The notes under the pieces are model-generated. The model was not told where the DNA came from. It ran no database searches and worked only from the letters and a program-made list of their open reading frames with translations. A DNA stretch of 64,000 nucleotides from Scylla paramamosain (lineage: Eukaryota > Arthropoda > Malacostraca > Decapoda > Portunidae), in NCBI RefSeq assembly GCF_035594125.1, contig NW_026973751.1, positions 1 to 64,000 of the forward strand. The letters are read 5' to 3'. Below, piece by piece: positions 55,765 to 64,000 of this stretch (position 1 is its first letter; the number at the start of each line of letters is the position of its first letter). The translations under genes were made by a program, and so were the position numbers.

Positions 55765-57286
55765 CTCACCCAGGGATTCACATCCCCCGCTATCAATCTC
55801 ATAGTTAACAAGAAAATTCTTAAAGCTGTCATTGACACTGGTAGCGGCTATACTTTAATCACAAAGGCTGCGGTAGAGAAATTAGAAGGAGCTATATCAC
55901 AAAGGCGAGCAGTATCTATACTGCAAGGGGTAACTGGTTCACCCTTACGAATCTTGGGGATGACCTTACTAGAGATAGGAGTAGGTGAAGAGACTATACA
56001 CAAACAATGGTGCCCTGTAGTCCCGAATAGCTACCTTGATGCTGACGTCTTACTCGGGACAGACATACTTTCACAAGCTCCTTTTCAATGGAATGGTAAG
56101 ACAAATACAGTAAAGTGGGGTAAAACCACATACCTTGTTAATCATATCAAAAGGCAGAAAGGCAAGGTGGAATGAGTTCGCGAGGTACCTATTCTTCCTA
56201 CCACTCCAAGTCAAACAGATCACATCCGTCTAACTCATACCATCAAACTTGATCCCTACCGAGCTCAGTTTCTTCCTATCTCGGTGAAAGAAGACCCAGG
56301 AGAAACTTTGTTAGTCCAGCCTCAGCCATGTTTAACGCCTAATCATCACCCCTTGATTGTAACAGTAGATGAGAATAAAAAGGTCCCCCTCCCATTTATT
56401 AATGATACTAAGGGCCAGAAAACAGTCAAACCAGGAACCCTATTAGGCACTTTTGAAAACATCTCCTCCCCGACGGTCAAAGTCATCCACCAAAAGCAAG
56501 CCACTCCTTCCCTAGAAATCCACAATGATCTGTTGCCACACAACGACCAAACAAGGTGTCAAGAGTCAAAGAGTAGGCCACAAAGACTCGAGGAGTTGAT
56601 AAGACAACAGAAATGGAATAACCTTACTAGAGAGCAGAAAACAATCTTAAAAAATATCATTCTCAATCACCATGATTTATTCATAGTAGACAAAAACGAA
56701 CTTGGATTAATGAAAGGGCCTCCTGCTAAAATTAATATCTCTAGTCCAGAGCCTAGTCGTGGTCCTAGGTACCGATACCCCGAGGAAGCTAAAACCCTGA
56801 TATCAGACATGTTAACAGATATGGAGAACAGAGATATCATTGAAAAATCTACATCTGCATGGCTCTCTCCTATAGTATTAGTCAATAAACCGGATGGAAG
56901 TAAAAGAATGTGCCTTGACTACCGACATGTCAACAAACACTTAACTACTGACATTTACCCGCTTCCCCGCCTAGAAGAATTAGTTGAACAAGCAGCTGGC
57001 CATCAGTTCTATGCCACGCTAGATATGAGGGAGGCTTATTTTCAAATTCTATTGGAGGAAGGTAGCAGAGACCTCACAGCCTTCAGTGATGGGGTGACTC
57101 TCTATAGGTTTAAAAGGCTACCTTTTGGATTAAGCTGTTCTCCAGCTATCTTTACTAGACATATGGCCTCATTGTTAGCTCCTCTCGTGAAGAAGGGTTG
57201 GATGAAAAATTACTTAGACGACCTAATCATTTGGGCTTCAGACTTCACCACACTCAGCGAAAGACTCAGTGAAACTTTCGCTTTAC
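55765..57286 (+). pseudogene. pol: Outer pol, part 1: protease and RT, interrupted
   Basis: A frame directly after the gag UGA. Protease: AVIDTGSGYTLI and DADVLLGTDIL. A TGA at 56173-56175 interrupts the spacer, and the same frame then continues into RT: SPIVLVNKPDGSKRMCLDYR, YATLDMREAYFQILLE, FGLSCSPAIFTRHM and MKNYLDDLIIWAS (YLDD). At 57287 the frame meets the TTAA and terminus of a piggyBac element. The few apparent codons beyond are piggyBac sequence. RT resumes at 60986. Close likeness to the inner pol supports one lineage. Confidence 0.88.
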
Positions 57287-57290
57287 TTAA
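57287..57290. repeat. piggyBac target site TTAA (left)
   Basis: TTAA immediately before the terminus CCCGTAAAGTG, matched by TTAA at 60981-60984 on the other side. Confidence 0.93.
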
Positions 57291-57785
57291 CCCGTAAAGT
57301 GTTTAGTACGTATATATACGTTCGGGAGGGAAAGTGTTTAGTACGTATATATACGATCATCGTTTTCTTTTACTTCACGGCACCTAAACCTGTAGAAATG
57401 GTTCAAGATGTCTTTTCTATGCCTAAATATGATTTTGAAAGCTCACTCTCATTTTTATTGTATTGCTGTGGTCTATTACATAGAAGGTATCCATGACCAC
57501 GAATGATTTATTGAAAAAATAGGTATATTTATAAAAATATGTTAGTGGTGTCATAATTACTTATCAATATACTCAAAATACTGTTCAGTAGATCAGCTAT
57601 TTTTATATTATTCCAACTTGAATAGCAATTTCAATATATTTTGTGTTCATGCGTACAGTCACCGTCGGTTGTGTTGGCAGCCCTGGGGCGTGAGGCGCCG
57701 GGTTGGCGGGCTGGCCCGGCAATGAGTCATGATAGCCAGACACGCTGCTACACCCTCGCTGTTAGCACGTGTTGTCCTGTGCACC

Positions 57786-59608
57786 ATGCCGCGGGGCTTG
57801 ACATCGGCGCAAATAGAGAATATTCTCTATGACGATAATGTCACAGAGTTGGGGGACAGTGATCTCTCTGAGGAGGACGATAAAGATGACTCTGATTACA
57901 TACAATCAGACAGGGGGAGTGATGATGAAAATGAAAGTGAATCTGCTCCTGCTCATTCCAGCAAGAAGCGGAAAAGGGATGGTGGGGAGTCCGGGCTTGT
58001 AGTAGGTGCTTCCTCACTATCAGCTTCTCAGCCACTGCATGACCTCGCTAGTCAAGCGCACACACCATCTACATCCCAAGCTCAACACCAAACAATAAAT
58101 GCTGATGCTGATGTACAATGGGAATGGAGAGATGGGCATGACTTTTTGCCCACTGATTTTCAGTTTGATCTTCATGGTCGTGGTATACCACATGGACTCG
58201 TTCATGATGGCAGCACAGAGAGTGAATATTTTAGGTTGTTTTTCACGGAAGACATAATGGCTCATATAGTCAAAGAAAGCAACAAGTTTCATGGCTTTAT
58301 GATAGCAGGTAAAATACTCCATCCACACTCTCGTTTCTTGCAATGGCAGGACACAGATGTAAAAGAAATGTACTCATTTTTGGCTTTAGTTATGCTGATG
58401 GGGCTCACTCCAAGGGAAAATTATAAGGAATACTGGTCGACAGATCCACTTCTTCGCCAGCCTATTTTCAGTAAAATCATGTCAGTAAACAGGTTCATTG
58501 CTTTGCTACAGGCCTTACACTTCCAAGATAACACTCAGCCAACTGATGATGACAAAATGAGAAAAATAGTTTCAAGTCATCATTCAAACCATTTCAAAAT
58601 TTAGTTATTGATGAAAGTTTGGTTCTCTGGCGTGGTAATATACACTTTCGCCAGTACATCCCATCCAAGCGCCACCGATTTGGCCTAAAACTATTTGTTC
58701 TTTGTGACTGTGAAACTGCCTTCATTTTGGACATGATTTTGTACACTGGGGCAAGAACAAACATCAAAGAGAATAAGAAGTTGGGCATATCAGGAAGCGT
58801 TGTCAGTACCATGCTTGAGTCTTACCTTGGTCAAGGACATATACTTTTTGTTGACAACTGGTACACCAGTCCTACACTGCTCCACTATCTGCATGAGAGA
58901 ATGACTGGGGCCTGTGGTACGGTAAAGCCAAATCGCAAGTTTATGGCCAAATTCCCCATCGGACTGCAGAAAGGCGATGTTGTTCACAAGCAGGCAAACA
59001 ACATTCTTGCAGTGAAATGGAAGGACAAGAGAGACGTTCATCTCCTCACCAGTGTCCACGAACCAAAGTTGCAAACGAGTGAGAACATTGACCATTCCAC
59101 AAAAACCTTCATTGACAAACCTGAATGTGTTATTGTCTACAACCAAAACATGCGCCTTGTAGATAAAAGTGACAGCATGATGTCATCTGTGGAATGTTCA
59201 AGGAAAACAATGAAATGGTACAAAAAGATGTTTTTTCATCTGATTGACTGTGCTGTCCTCAACGCCCATATTCTATACCAGGTCAAAACTGGCGAGAAGC
59301 CGACACTCCATGACTTCACAAGGGAGGTAATAAGACAGCTTCTTGAGCAGTATTCGGAGCCTCTTCCTACAGCAGGACGACGACGAGCATCTCATGGTGA
59401 CGATCCTACACGTCTCACAGGTCGTCATTTTCCCAAGTATATCCGACCTACAGCTGCCAAGAAAAACGCCCAAAAGCCTTGCCACGTCTGCCGCACCACC
59501 ACACTCCGGCCAAAGCAACGCTAAGATACGAGGTTCATGTGTGTGCCCTGCGACACGGCTCTTTGTCTGGACCCGTGTTTTGAGGTATATCACACTCTCA
59601 AGATATAC
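57786..59608 (+). pseudogene. piggyBac transposase (PGBD4-like), two breaks
   Basis: The likely start is the ATG 57786 (MPRGLTSAQIENILYDD) in a good Kozak context; an in-frame upstream ATG at 57729 is less likely. An acidic N-terminus is followed by the DDE domain with catalytic Asp at 58610 (VIDESLVLWRG), 58853 (FVDNWYTSP) and 59162 (RLVDKSD, with a further Asp at 59171). The frame changes near 58575-58600, apparently with a small deletion before VIDES. A TAA at 59522-59524 precedes the in-frame cysteine-rich C-terminus (CHVCR upstream, then CVPCDTALCLDPCFEVYH). The enzyme would cut and paste at TTAA. These two lesions inactivate it. Confidence 0.9.
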
Positions 59609-60980
59609 TAGAGTGGTATAGATAATTGTAAATAATGTATATACTATAGAGCATAGGAAAATATGTTTCATTTGCTGCTAATGAAAGACAGAAGTTTATA
59701 ATACGGAAACCTGAAAGTTTACAGGTACAGGATTTTTTTTCCCCATGGCCGTTTATAATACGGAAACCTTAAAGTTTACAGGCACAAGTTTTTTTTTCCC
59801 TATGGCCGTTTATAATATGGAAACCTGAAAGTTTACAGGCACAATATTTTTTCCCTATGGTCGTTTATAATACGGAAACCTAAAGTTTACAGGCACAAGA
59901 TTTTTTTTCCCTATGGCCATGAGATGCGTATTTGCGTGTCAACAGTTAGTTGTAGGTACATTAGCCAATACACTTTTCCCTATGTAAGCATCAATTGCCA
60001 CATTATTTCTGCTGTCTTTTATGCACATGTGCTTTCATATCATTCATTCCTCATCTTACTTACTTTGGCCCACAGTAGATAGATAGAAGTATAGAACTGT
60101 AGTTGTAGTTAGTGAAGTGTTAGCTATACAGGCAGCCTCGTTGGGCCCAACAGGGTTGTTGCTGTCTGTTTCTCCTTTGTATTCATTCCTGGCTCGGAAC
60201 CTGAGTCATCAGTTTCCCAGCCATACAGATTTTCATGGGATATGCTACAGTCCAGAGGTAATACACAATTACCTCTTAGATATACTTGTAAAATTGGGAT
60301 GTTATGTAAATTGTACAGTAGCAGAGCAATACCACAAATTGGTCGGCAGCAAATGCAAAGACGCGGAAGCTACGTAGTAAATGGGAAAATGTTTTGGGTA
60401 TGTGATCAGCTGGCGGGCGAGGGCGGGCGGGCTGTGGTATGCAGGAGTACCAACATAAAAAAACATAAAATTCGTATAATGGGTTATTTGAGCAGCTGTG
60501 TGTAATTTTTTTGTTGTTGGTGTTACAAAACATGTTATGCTTGTGCAATGAAGGGATAATATTGTGCTACTTATATACACATAGAGAAAATATAGTCTGT
60601 ACGAGCGTGATAAATTTGGTACTATGATATGACTATAGAAAGGCTAGACAAACAATCCTCAGATATATTTTACAAGAAACTCAAACTAAACAATATATAG
60701 TCATGGAAGAAGCATTCACAGTGTGTCAGAAATAATAAATAAGAAGCGGAAGTTACATAGTACTGTTCTACATGTTTCGTCTTACGCACCACCACTGGAG
60801 TATTGGTGCCACGCGTGAAAGGACTCACAGAAAACGACAGCTTACAGGGAACACACATATATCGCATTTATATCGTTCAAATCAGCTATTTTTTTGCAAT
60901 TTTATAAGACAATAATATTATTTGGCCAAAATCCAACCCCACATGACCTGTTTCACTCCTATAAAGCAACACTGTACGGG
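59609..60980 (+). other. Non-coding right part of piggyBac
   Basis: No ORF of note. It contains the four tandem repeats at 59694-59918 and then AT-rich sequence to the right inverted repeat. Confidence 0.7.
59694..59918 (+). repeat. Four ~57-bp tandem repeats in piggyBac
   Basis: Four consecutive units start GTTTATAATACGGAAACC, contain AAAGTTTACAGGCACA and a T run, and end CCCTATGGCC. They differ by single bases and T-run length. Confidence 0.93.
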
Positions 60981-60984
60981 TTAA
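60981..60984. repeat. piggyBac target site TTAA (right)
   Basis: Partner of 57287-57290, directly after the terminus GTACGGG. Confidence 0.93.
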
Positions 60985-60985
60985 A

Positions 60986-62640
60986 GAAAATGGAGTCAAG
61001 CTTAACTTATCTAAATGCGAAATGGCAAAGACTGAAGTTACGTTTCTTGGTCATAAAATTTCACAAGAAGGTATTCAACCCGACCCAAAGAATGTAGAGG
61101 CAGTATTGGAAATGAAACCGCCCACTAAGGTCAAGGAAGTGAGATGATTTTTAGGTATGGCAGGATTTTATAGGAAACACATCAGTAATTTCGCTCAAAT
61201 AGCCACTCCACTTACCAACCTAACGAAAAAAGATCAACCTTTCCTTTGGACAGACAAGTGTCAGGAGGCATTCGATACCTTAAAAAGATCTCTTGCCCAG
61301 GCCCCTATACTAGCGAGAGCGCAAAGTAACCAGCCGTTCATTTTAATAACTGATGCCAGTAATACCCACGTAGGAGGCGTCTTAAGTCAAACTCAGGAGG
61401 ATGGGTCCGTCAGACCTTTGGGCTATTTTTCAAAAAAATTAAACTCCACTGAGAATAGGTACTCAGCTACAGATAAAGAAGCCTTGGCAGTACTTCTCTC
61501 TTGTAGACACTTCCATCATTATTTGTGGGGAACTAGCTTCACTATATTCACAGATCATCAGCCCCTTACTAGTATATTTAAGAGAAAGACCAAATCTGCC
61601 AGGATGAACCGCTGGATACTAGAGATGAGAGAATACCAATACAACATCCAATATGTGAAGGGAAAGTATAACTACGTGGCCGATCAGCTCTCTCGCCCAG
61701 TGAGGATCATTCAGCGATGTCCTACTCCAAACTATTTAGGCCTAACTTTAGAACAAATCAAGATTCAACAAAGGGAAGAAATTAAGTGGAGAGACATGAT
61801 AGAGTATCTGGAAGGAGGGTCTATACCTACCAAAAAGTATCATAAGAGTATATTGCACCAGTTCACCATAATTGATGAGTTGCTGTACTACGCTAAGGAA
61901 AACATTGATGGCAGCATTCATTATTCATTGGTAGTTCCTCAGGTTCTGATTCCTAAAGCTTTAGAACATGCACATGAGCTTTCTGGCCACCTGGGTCAGA
62001 AAAAGACAATTAAAAAGGCCGAAGAATTGTTTTACTGGTGTAATCTCAAGTTTGACGTAACCCAGTACGTAAAGAATTGCCTTACCTGTCAAAGATTTAA
62101 AACCTCTCCAGGGTTACAGCAGCCTTATCAGGAATTACCTTCAGTAGAGAAGCCCTTAGATAGGATAGGTATAGACCTGACGGATATGATTGCAGGCAGT
62201 GGTGGCTACCGATATGTGTTGACTATCGTAGATCACTTTAGCCGATTTGTGAAGTTCTATCCACTCAAAAACAAACTATCAGAGGGAATTGTAGAGGCGC
62301 TGCAGCAGTACATTACCGACTTCGGGACTCCTCATTCCATCGTCCTGGACAACGGGGGCGAGTTCACCTCCCAGATCTTCCAACAATTCTGCCAGCAACA
62401 CCTCATCACCCTCTGTTACACCACTCCCTAACACCCGCAAGGGAACGCCATCACTGAACGACTCCATCGCATGCTCAAATCCATCTTGGCTTCCATGTGC
62501 TGAGGTTACCCGCTACGGTGGCCTCGCCTACTCCCTGTGTGTCAGGCCACTATGAATGCCGCCGTCCATACCAGTATCGCCCAACAACCTTTCTTCGCGT
62601 TTTTCTCCCGGCATGCGCCCCGAGTGGTGGGTGCCAGGGG
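60986..62640 (+). pseudogene. pol: Outer pol, part 2: RT end, RNase H, integrase, decayed
   Basis: Resumes RT in the same frame (KLNLSKCEMAKTEVTFLGHK). A TGA at 61145-61147 precedes a long open stretch to 62428. RNase H: FILITDASNTHVGGVLSQ and DKEALAVLLSCRHFHHYLWG. Integrase: zinc region HELSGHLGQKKTIKKAEELF with CLTCQRFK, and the first two catalytic Asp in GIDLTDM and VLDNGGEFTS. A TAA at 62429-62431 and a TGA at 62501-62503 lie in the catalytic core; the third acidic residue follows the first of these (ITERLHRML). Recognisable text fades near 62640. Several stops fit CGA to TGA changes. Confidence 0.88.
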
Positions 62641-62880
62641 TCACACACGTGACTACTCTACCACGGAACCAGGTGCCTGCCTCTCAACTCGTGGCGCTGC
62701 CACGTGTATAGCTTGAGGCATACTGGATACGTGACCTCTAGCAGGCTACCAAGCCGATAACGAGGGGTGGAGTTCCATCGAGCTTCAGTCTCCTCCTAGG
62801 GTCGCTACAGCTCTGAGGTCGCCTTGGCATACGCTGGGAGCCTCATATACACTCGAGAGCGGTGGTAAGAGTTACACCAG
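62641..62880. other. Unassigned segment
   Basis: 240 bp of GC-richer sequence between the end of recognisable integrase and the next LTR. It could be the decayed tail of the outer element. No feature is recognised. Confidence 0.4.
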
Positions 62881-63264
62881 TGTTACACACCCACACACAC
62901 ACACATAAACACACACACACACACACAAACACATTTATATTTATTTTCTATTATGTATATGTAAAGGTGTTTATTTTTGTAATTTGTATCTATATGCATT
63001 TACTAACTTGGCTTAAGTTATTAACTGAACCAGTCTTTTAAGTTATTCAGTCCAGTTCAGATTGCCACTCCTTGTTACTTACTTTTACTTACTTAAATAA
63101 TCTTCAATTTTGTATTGTTACTTAATTTAAGGGTTAACTTTAAGATATTAAATAGCAGTTAAAATGTCTCCTTTTCTCTTTTCTTTTAACCCTTCCATTG
63201 TTAGTGTGAGCAACACCCCTTCATGGTCCATCCCCTAGAGTTCAGTGTATGCTCACACGTAACA
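62881..63264 (+). repeat. 5' LTR of a third LTR element
   Basis: 384 bp from TGTTACACACC to CACACGTAACA; the ends TGTTAC and GTAACA are perfect inverted repeats. A (CA)n stretch follows the start (62886-62935). The boundary is confirmed by a primer-binding site two bases after the end. The partner LTR lies outside the window. Confidence 0.75.
62886..62935. repeat. (CA)n-rich microsatellite in the LTR
   Basis: Interrupted CA dinucleotide run just inside the LTR. Confidence 0.9.
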
Positions 63265-63266
63265 AT

Positions 63267-63284
63267 TGGGGGCCTGTCCGGGAT
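63267..63284 (+). promoter_or_regulatory. tRNA-Pro-like primer-binding site
   Basis: TGGGGGCCTGTCCGGGAT starts two bases after the LTR. It differs at two positions from the well-known tRNA-Pro primer site of murine-type retroviruses (TGGGGGCTCGTCCGGGAT). The position and TGG start support the call; the exact tRNA is uncertain. Confidence 0.7.
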
Positions 63285-63888
63285 ATTACACATGTTTACA
63301 CATACATATAACTACACTAGTTCCTTTCCTGCTCTCGAGTGTATATGAAGTTGTGCTTATTTCTTTGTTGGTGAATTTTTCCGTTTTTCTGCTTTAAAAG
63401 TACGCGAGGTACCGGCGTCTAGTCATAAAAGCGTTAAAAACCTAACAATTGATTTCCTCAGTGTTGCTTTAGTGTCGGTTCGATTCCCCTAGTAGTGACC
63501 TTCACCCCGAACTCCGAGACTCCTTAAAACTTGGGAACTTGCGTTCCACTCTTTGCTTGAAAGCAGCGAATACGGCAAGCCATTACAAGTGCTTAAGTGT
63601 TAGTTCTATGGTAGTCATTTTGGGGCAGTGATTATCGCTACACTTCTTCGATTCGTTGCCTCTTCAGAAGCACAGTTAAGGCGTTGCTAACCTTGACTCA
63701 ACTAGACTAAAAAACGAGTCTCTGTCGATGCACACGGGTCAACTCATTTCCCTCCGACTCGTGGTTTCGAACCTGTCGTTCACGCGGGTCCTTCCGACTC
63801 GTGGTGGCGAACCTAGGTCTTGGATCAGGTTTCAGTGTAGGGCTCAGACACACTTGATTTGGTTCAATTGACCTCACGCTCATTAATC
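63285..63888 (+). other. Leader of the third LTR element
   Basis: A 604-bp untranslated leader between primer site and gag start. A short imperfect duplication (TCCGACTCGTGGT followed by CGAACCT) occurs near 63755 and 63796. No ORF. Confidence 0.6.
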
Positions 63889-64000
63889 ATGTCGCATGAG
63901 TTAAACTTGGACGCATTTTGCAGTAATCCCTCTGTGGCGGAGCTACAAACTGCCAAAGTGACAAAGAATGATTTAAAGTACATAGCCCGACAGTTTGATC
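63889..64000 (+). CDS. gag: Start of gag of the third LTR element (runs off window)
   Basis: ATG at 63889, then 37 open codons to the window edge: MSHELNLDAFCSNPSVAEL and TKNDLKYIARQFD. A short acidic-hydrophobic start followed by a K-x-D-L-x-x-I-A motif is typical for the N-terminus of gag in animal LTR retrotransposons. It starts after a leader of ordinary length. Too little is visible to classify the element. Confidence 0.65.
   Translation, partial: MSHELNLDAFCSNPSVAELQTAKVTKNDLKYIARQFD

Larger units (their letters stand above)
57291..60980 (+). mobile_element. piggyBac DNA transposon in the outer RT
   Basis: 3,690 bp flanked by TTAA, the specific target of piggyBac. The terminal inverted repeats are CCCGTAAAGTGTTT (left) and the reverse of CAACACTGTACGGG (right), matching at 12 of 14 positions. 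The left end repeats the word AAAGTGTTTAGTACGTATAT twice (57295 and 57330), each with the palindrome CGTATATATACG. A PGBD4-like transposase fills 57786-59608. A 1.37-kb non-coding right part holds four ~57-bp tandem repeats. Excision with one TTAA would restore the outer RT frame, as expected of this family. Confidence 0.93.
44991..62640 (+). mobile_element. Outer Ty3/Gypsy-type element, split by two insertions
   Basis: Ordered parts: primer site 44991; SGNH-like ORF 45057-45581; gag 45700-46520 and 55471-55761; an in-frame TGA at 55762-55764; pol 55765-57286 and 60986-62640. The gaps are exactly one LTR retrotransposon plus a 4-bp duplication (46521-55469) and one piggyBac plus a TTAA (57291-60984). 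Extra stops in pol (56173, 61145, 62429, 62501) show it is dead. Its proteins resemble those of the inner element throughout, but at clearly diverged identity, so it is a relative and not a copy. The 3' LTR is not found. Confidence 0.85.

Noticed and set aside
60100..60580. Small open frames in the piggyBac right arm as cargo genes
   Set aside because: They are under 93 codons, overlap on both strands and show no domain or coding-like composition.
62641..62880. 3' LTR of the outer element
   Set aside because: I could not match this segment to the presumed 5' LTR region (43870-44988), so no claim is made.

Overview
This window is eukaryotic repeat-rich DNA, most likely from a decapod crustacean. 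That placement is inferred from the mix of element families (a Jockey/CR1-like LINE, RTE, Rex1-like, CR1/L2-like, Penelope-like, Ty3/Gypsy, hAT and piggyBac) and is not proven. I see no convincing complete host gene. The only host-coding candidate is a short possible terminal exon near position 284-386.

Layout. (1) 1-870: low-information flank. (2) 870-33260: about 25 kb of a diverged satellite with monomers of about 95 bp, broken by retroelements. From 5.1 to 16.5 kb the monomers sit in a five-member higher-order unit of about 480 bp. From 16.6 to 33 kb the register is longer and looser. Blocks at both ends of the array are inverted. The interrupting elements are four 5'-complete but 3'-truncated copies of one LINE family (2.5-5.06, 24.4-25.07, 29.57-30.69 and 33.34-34.58 kb), an RTE element with a 9-bp target duplication (10747-13654), a Rex1-like fragment (28.1-29.05 kb) and a LINE 3' tail (31.23-31.33 kb). 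(3) 34579-39122: a Ty3/Gypsy element on the minus strand with a 937-codon pol frame. (4) 39123-43.9 kb: truncated fragments abutting one another: LINE 3' end, CR1/L2-like RT, hAT transposase, Penelope-like GIY-YIG endonuclease, LINE C-terminus.

(5) 44-62.7 kb: the most interesting part, a nest of three elements. An older Ty3/Gypsy-type element (outer) is split twice. A younger LTR element (inner, 46521-55465) sits in its gag, flanked by GTAG duplications. A piggyBac (57291-60980) sits in its reverse transcriptase, flanked by TTAA. In both cases the outer reading frame resumes exactly when one target copy is counted. Inner and outer are diverged relatives with the same unusual plan: a tRNA-Leu-type primer site (clear in inner, diverged in outer), an extra ORF before gag with all SGNH-hydrolase catalytic blocks, gag with two cysteine knuckles, then an in-frame UGA stop directly followed by pol. 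In the inner element the junction is UGA CUAG, a known leaky-stop context. This pre-gag SGNH ORF plus UGA gag/pol junction is my best candidate for an undescribed system.

(6) 62881-64000: the 5' LTR, tRNA-Pro-like primer site, leader and first gag codons of another LTR element that runs off the window.

How the parts work together: gag would form the particle; pol would supply protease, reverse transcriptase, RNase H and integrase; the SGNH ORF would add an esterase-like activity of unknown target. The inner element keeps open gag and pol and nearly identical LTRs, so it looks recently mobile, but its SGNH ORF carries one nonsense codon. The outer element keeps an open SGNH ORF, but its pol is decayed.
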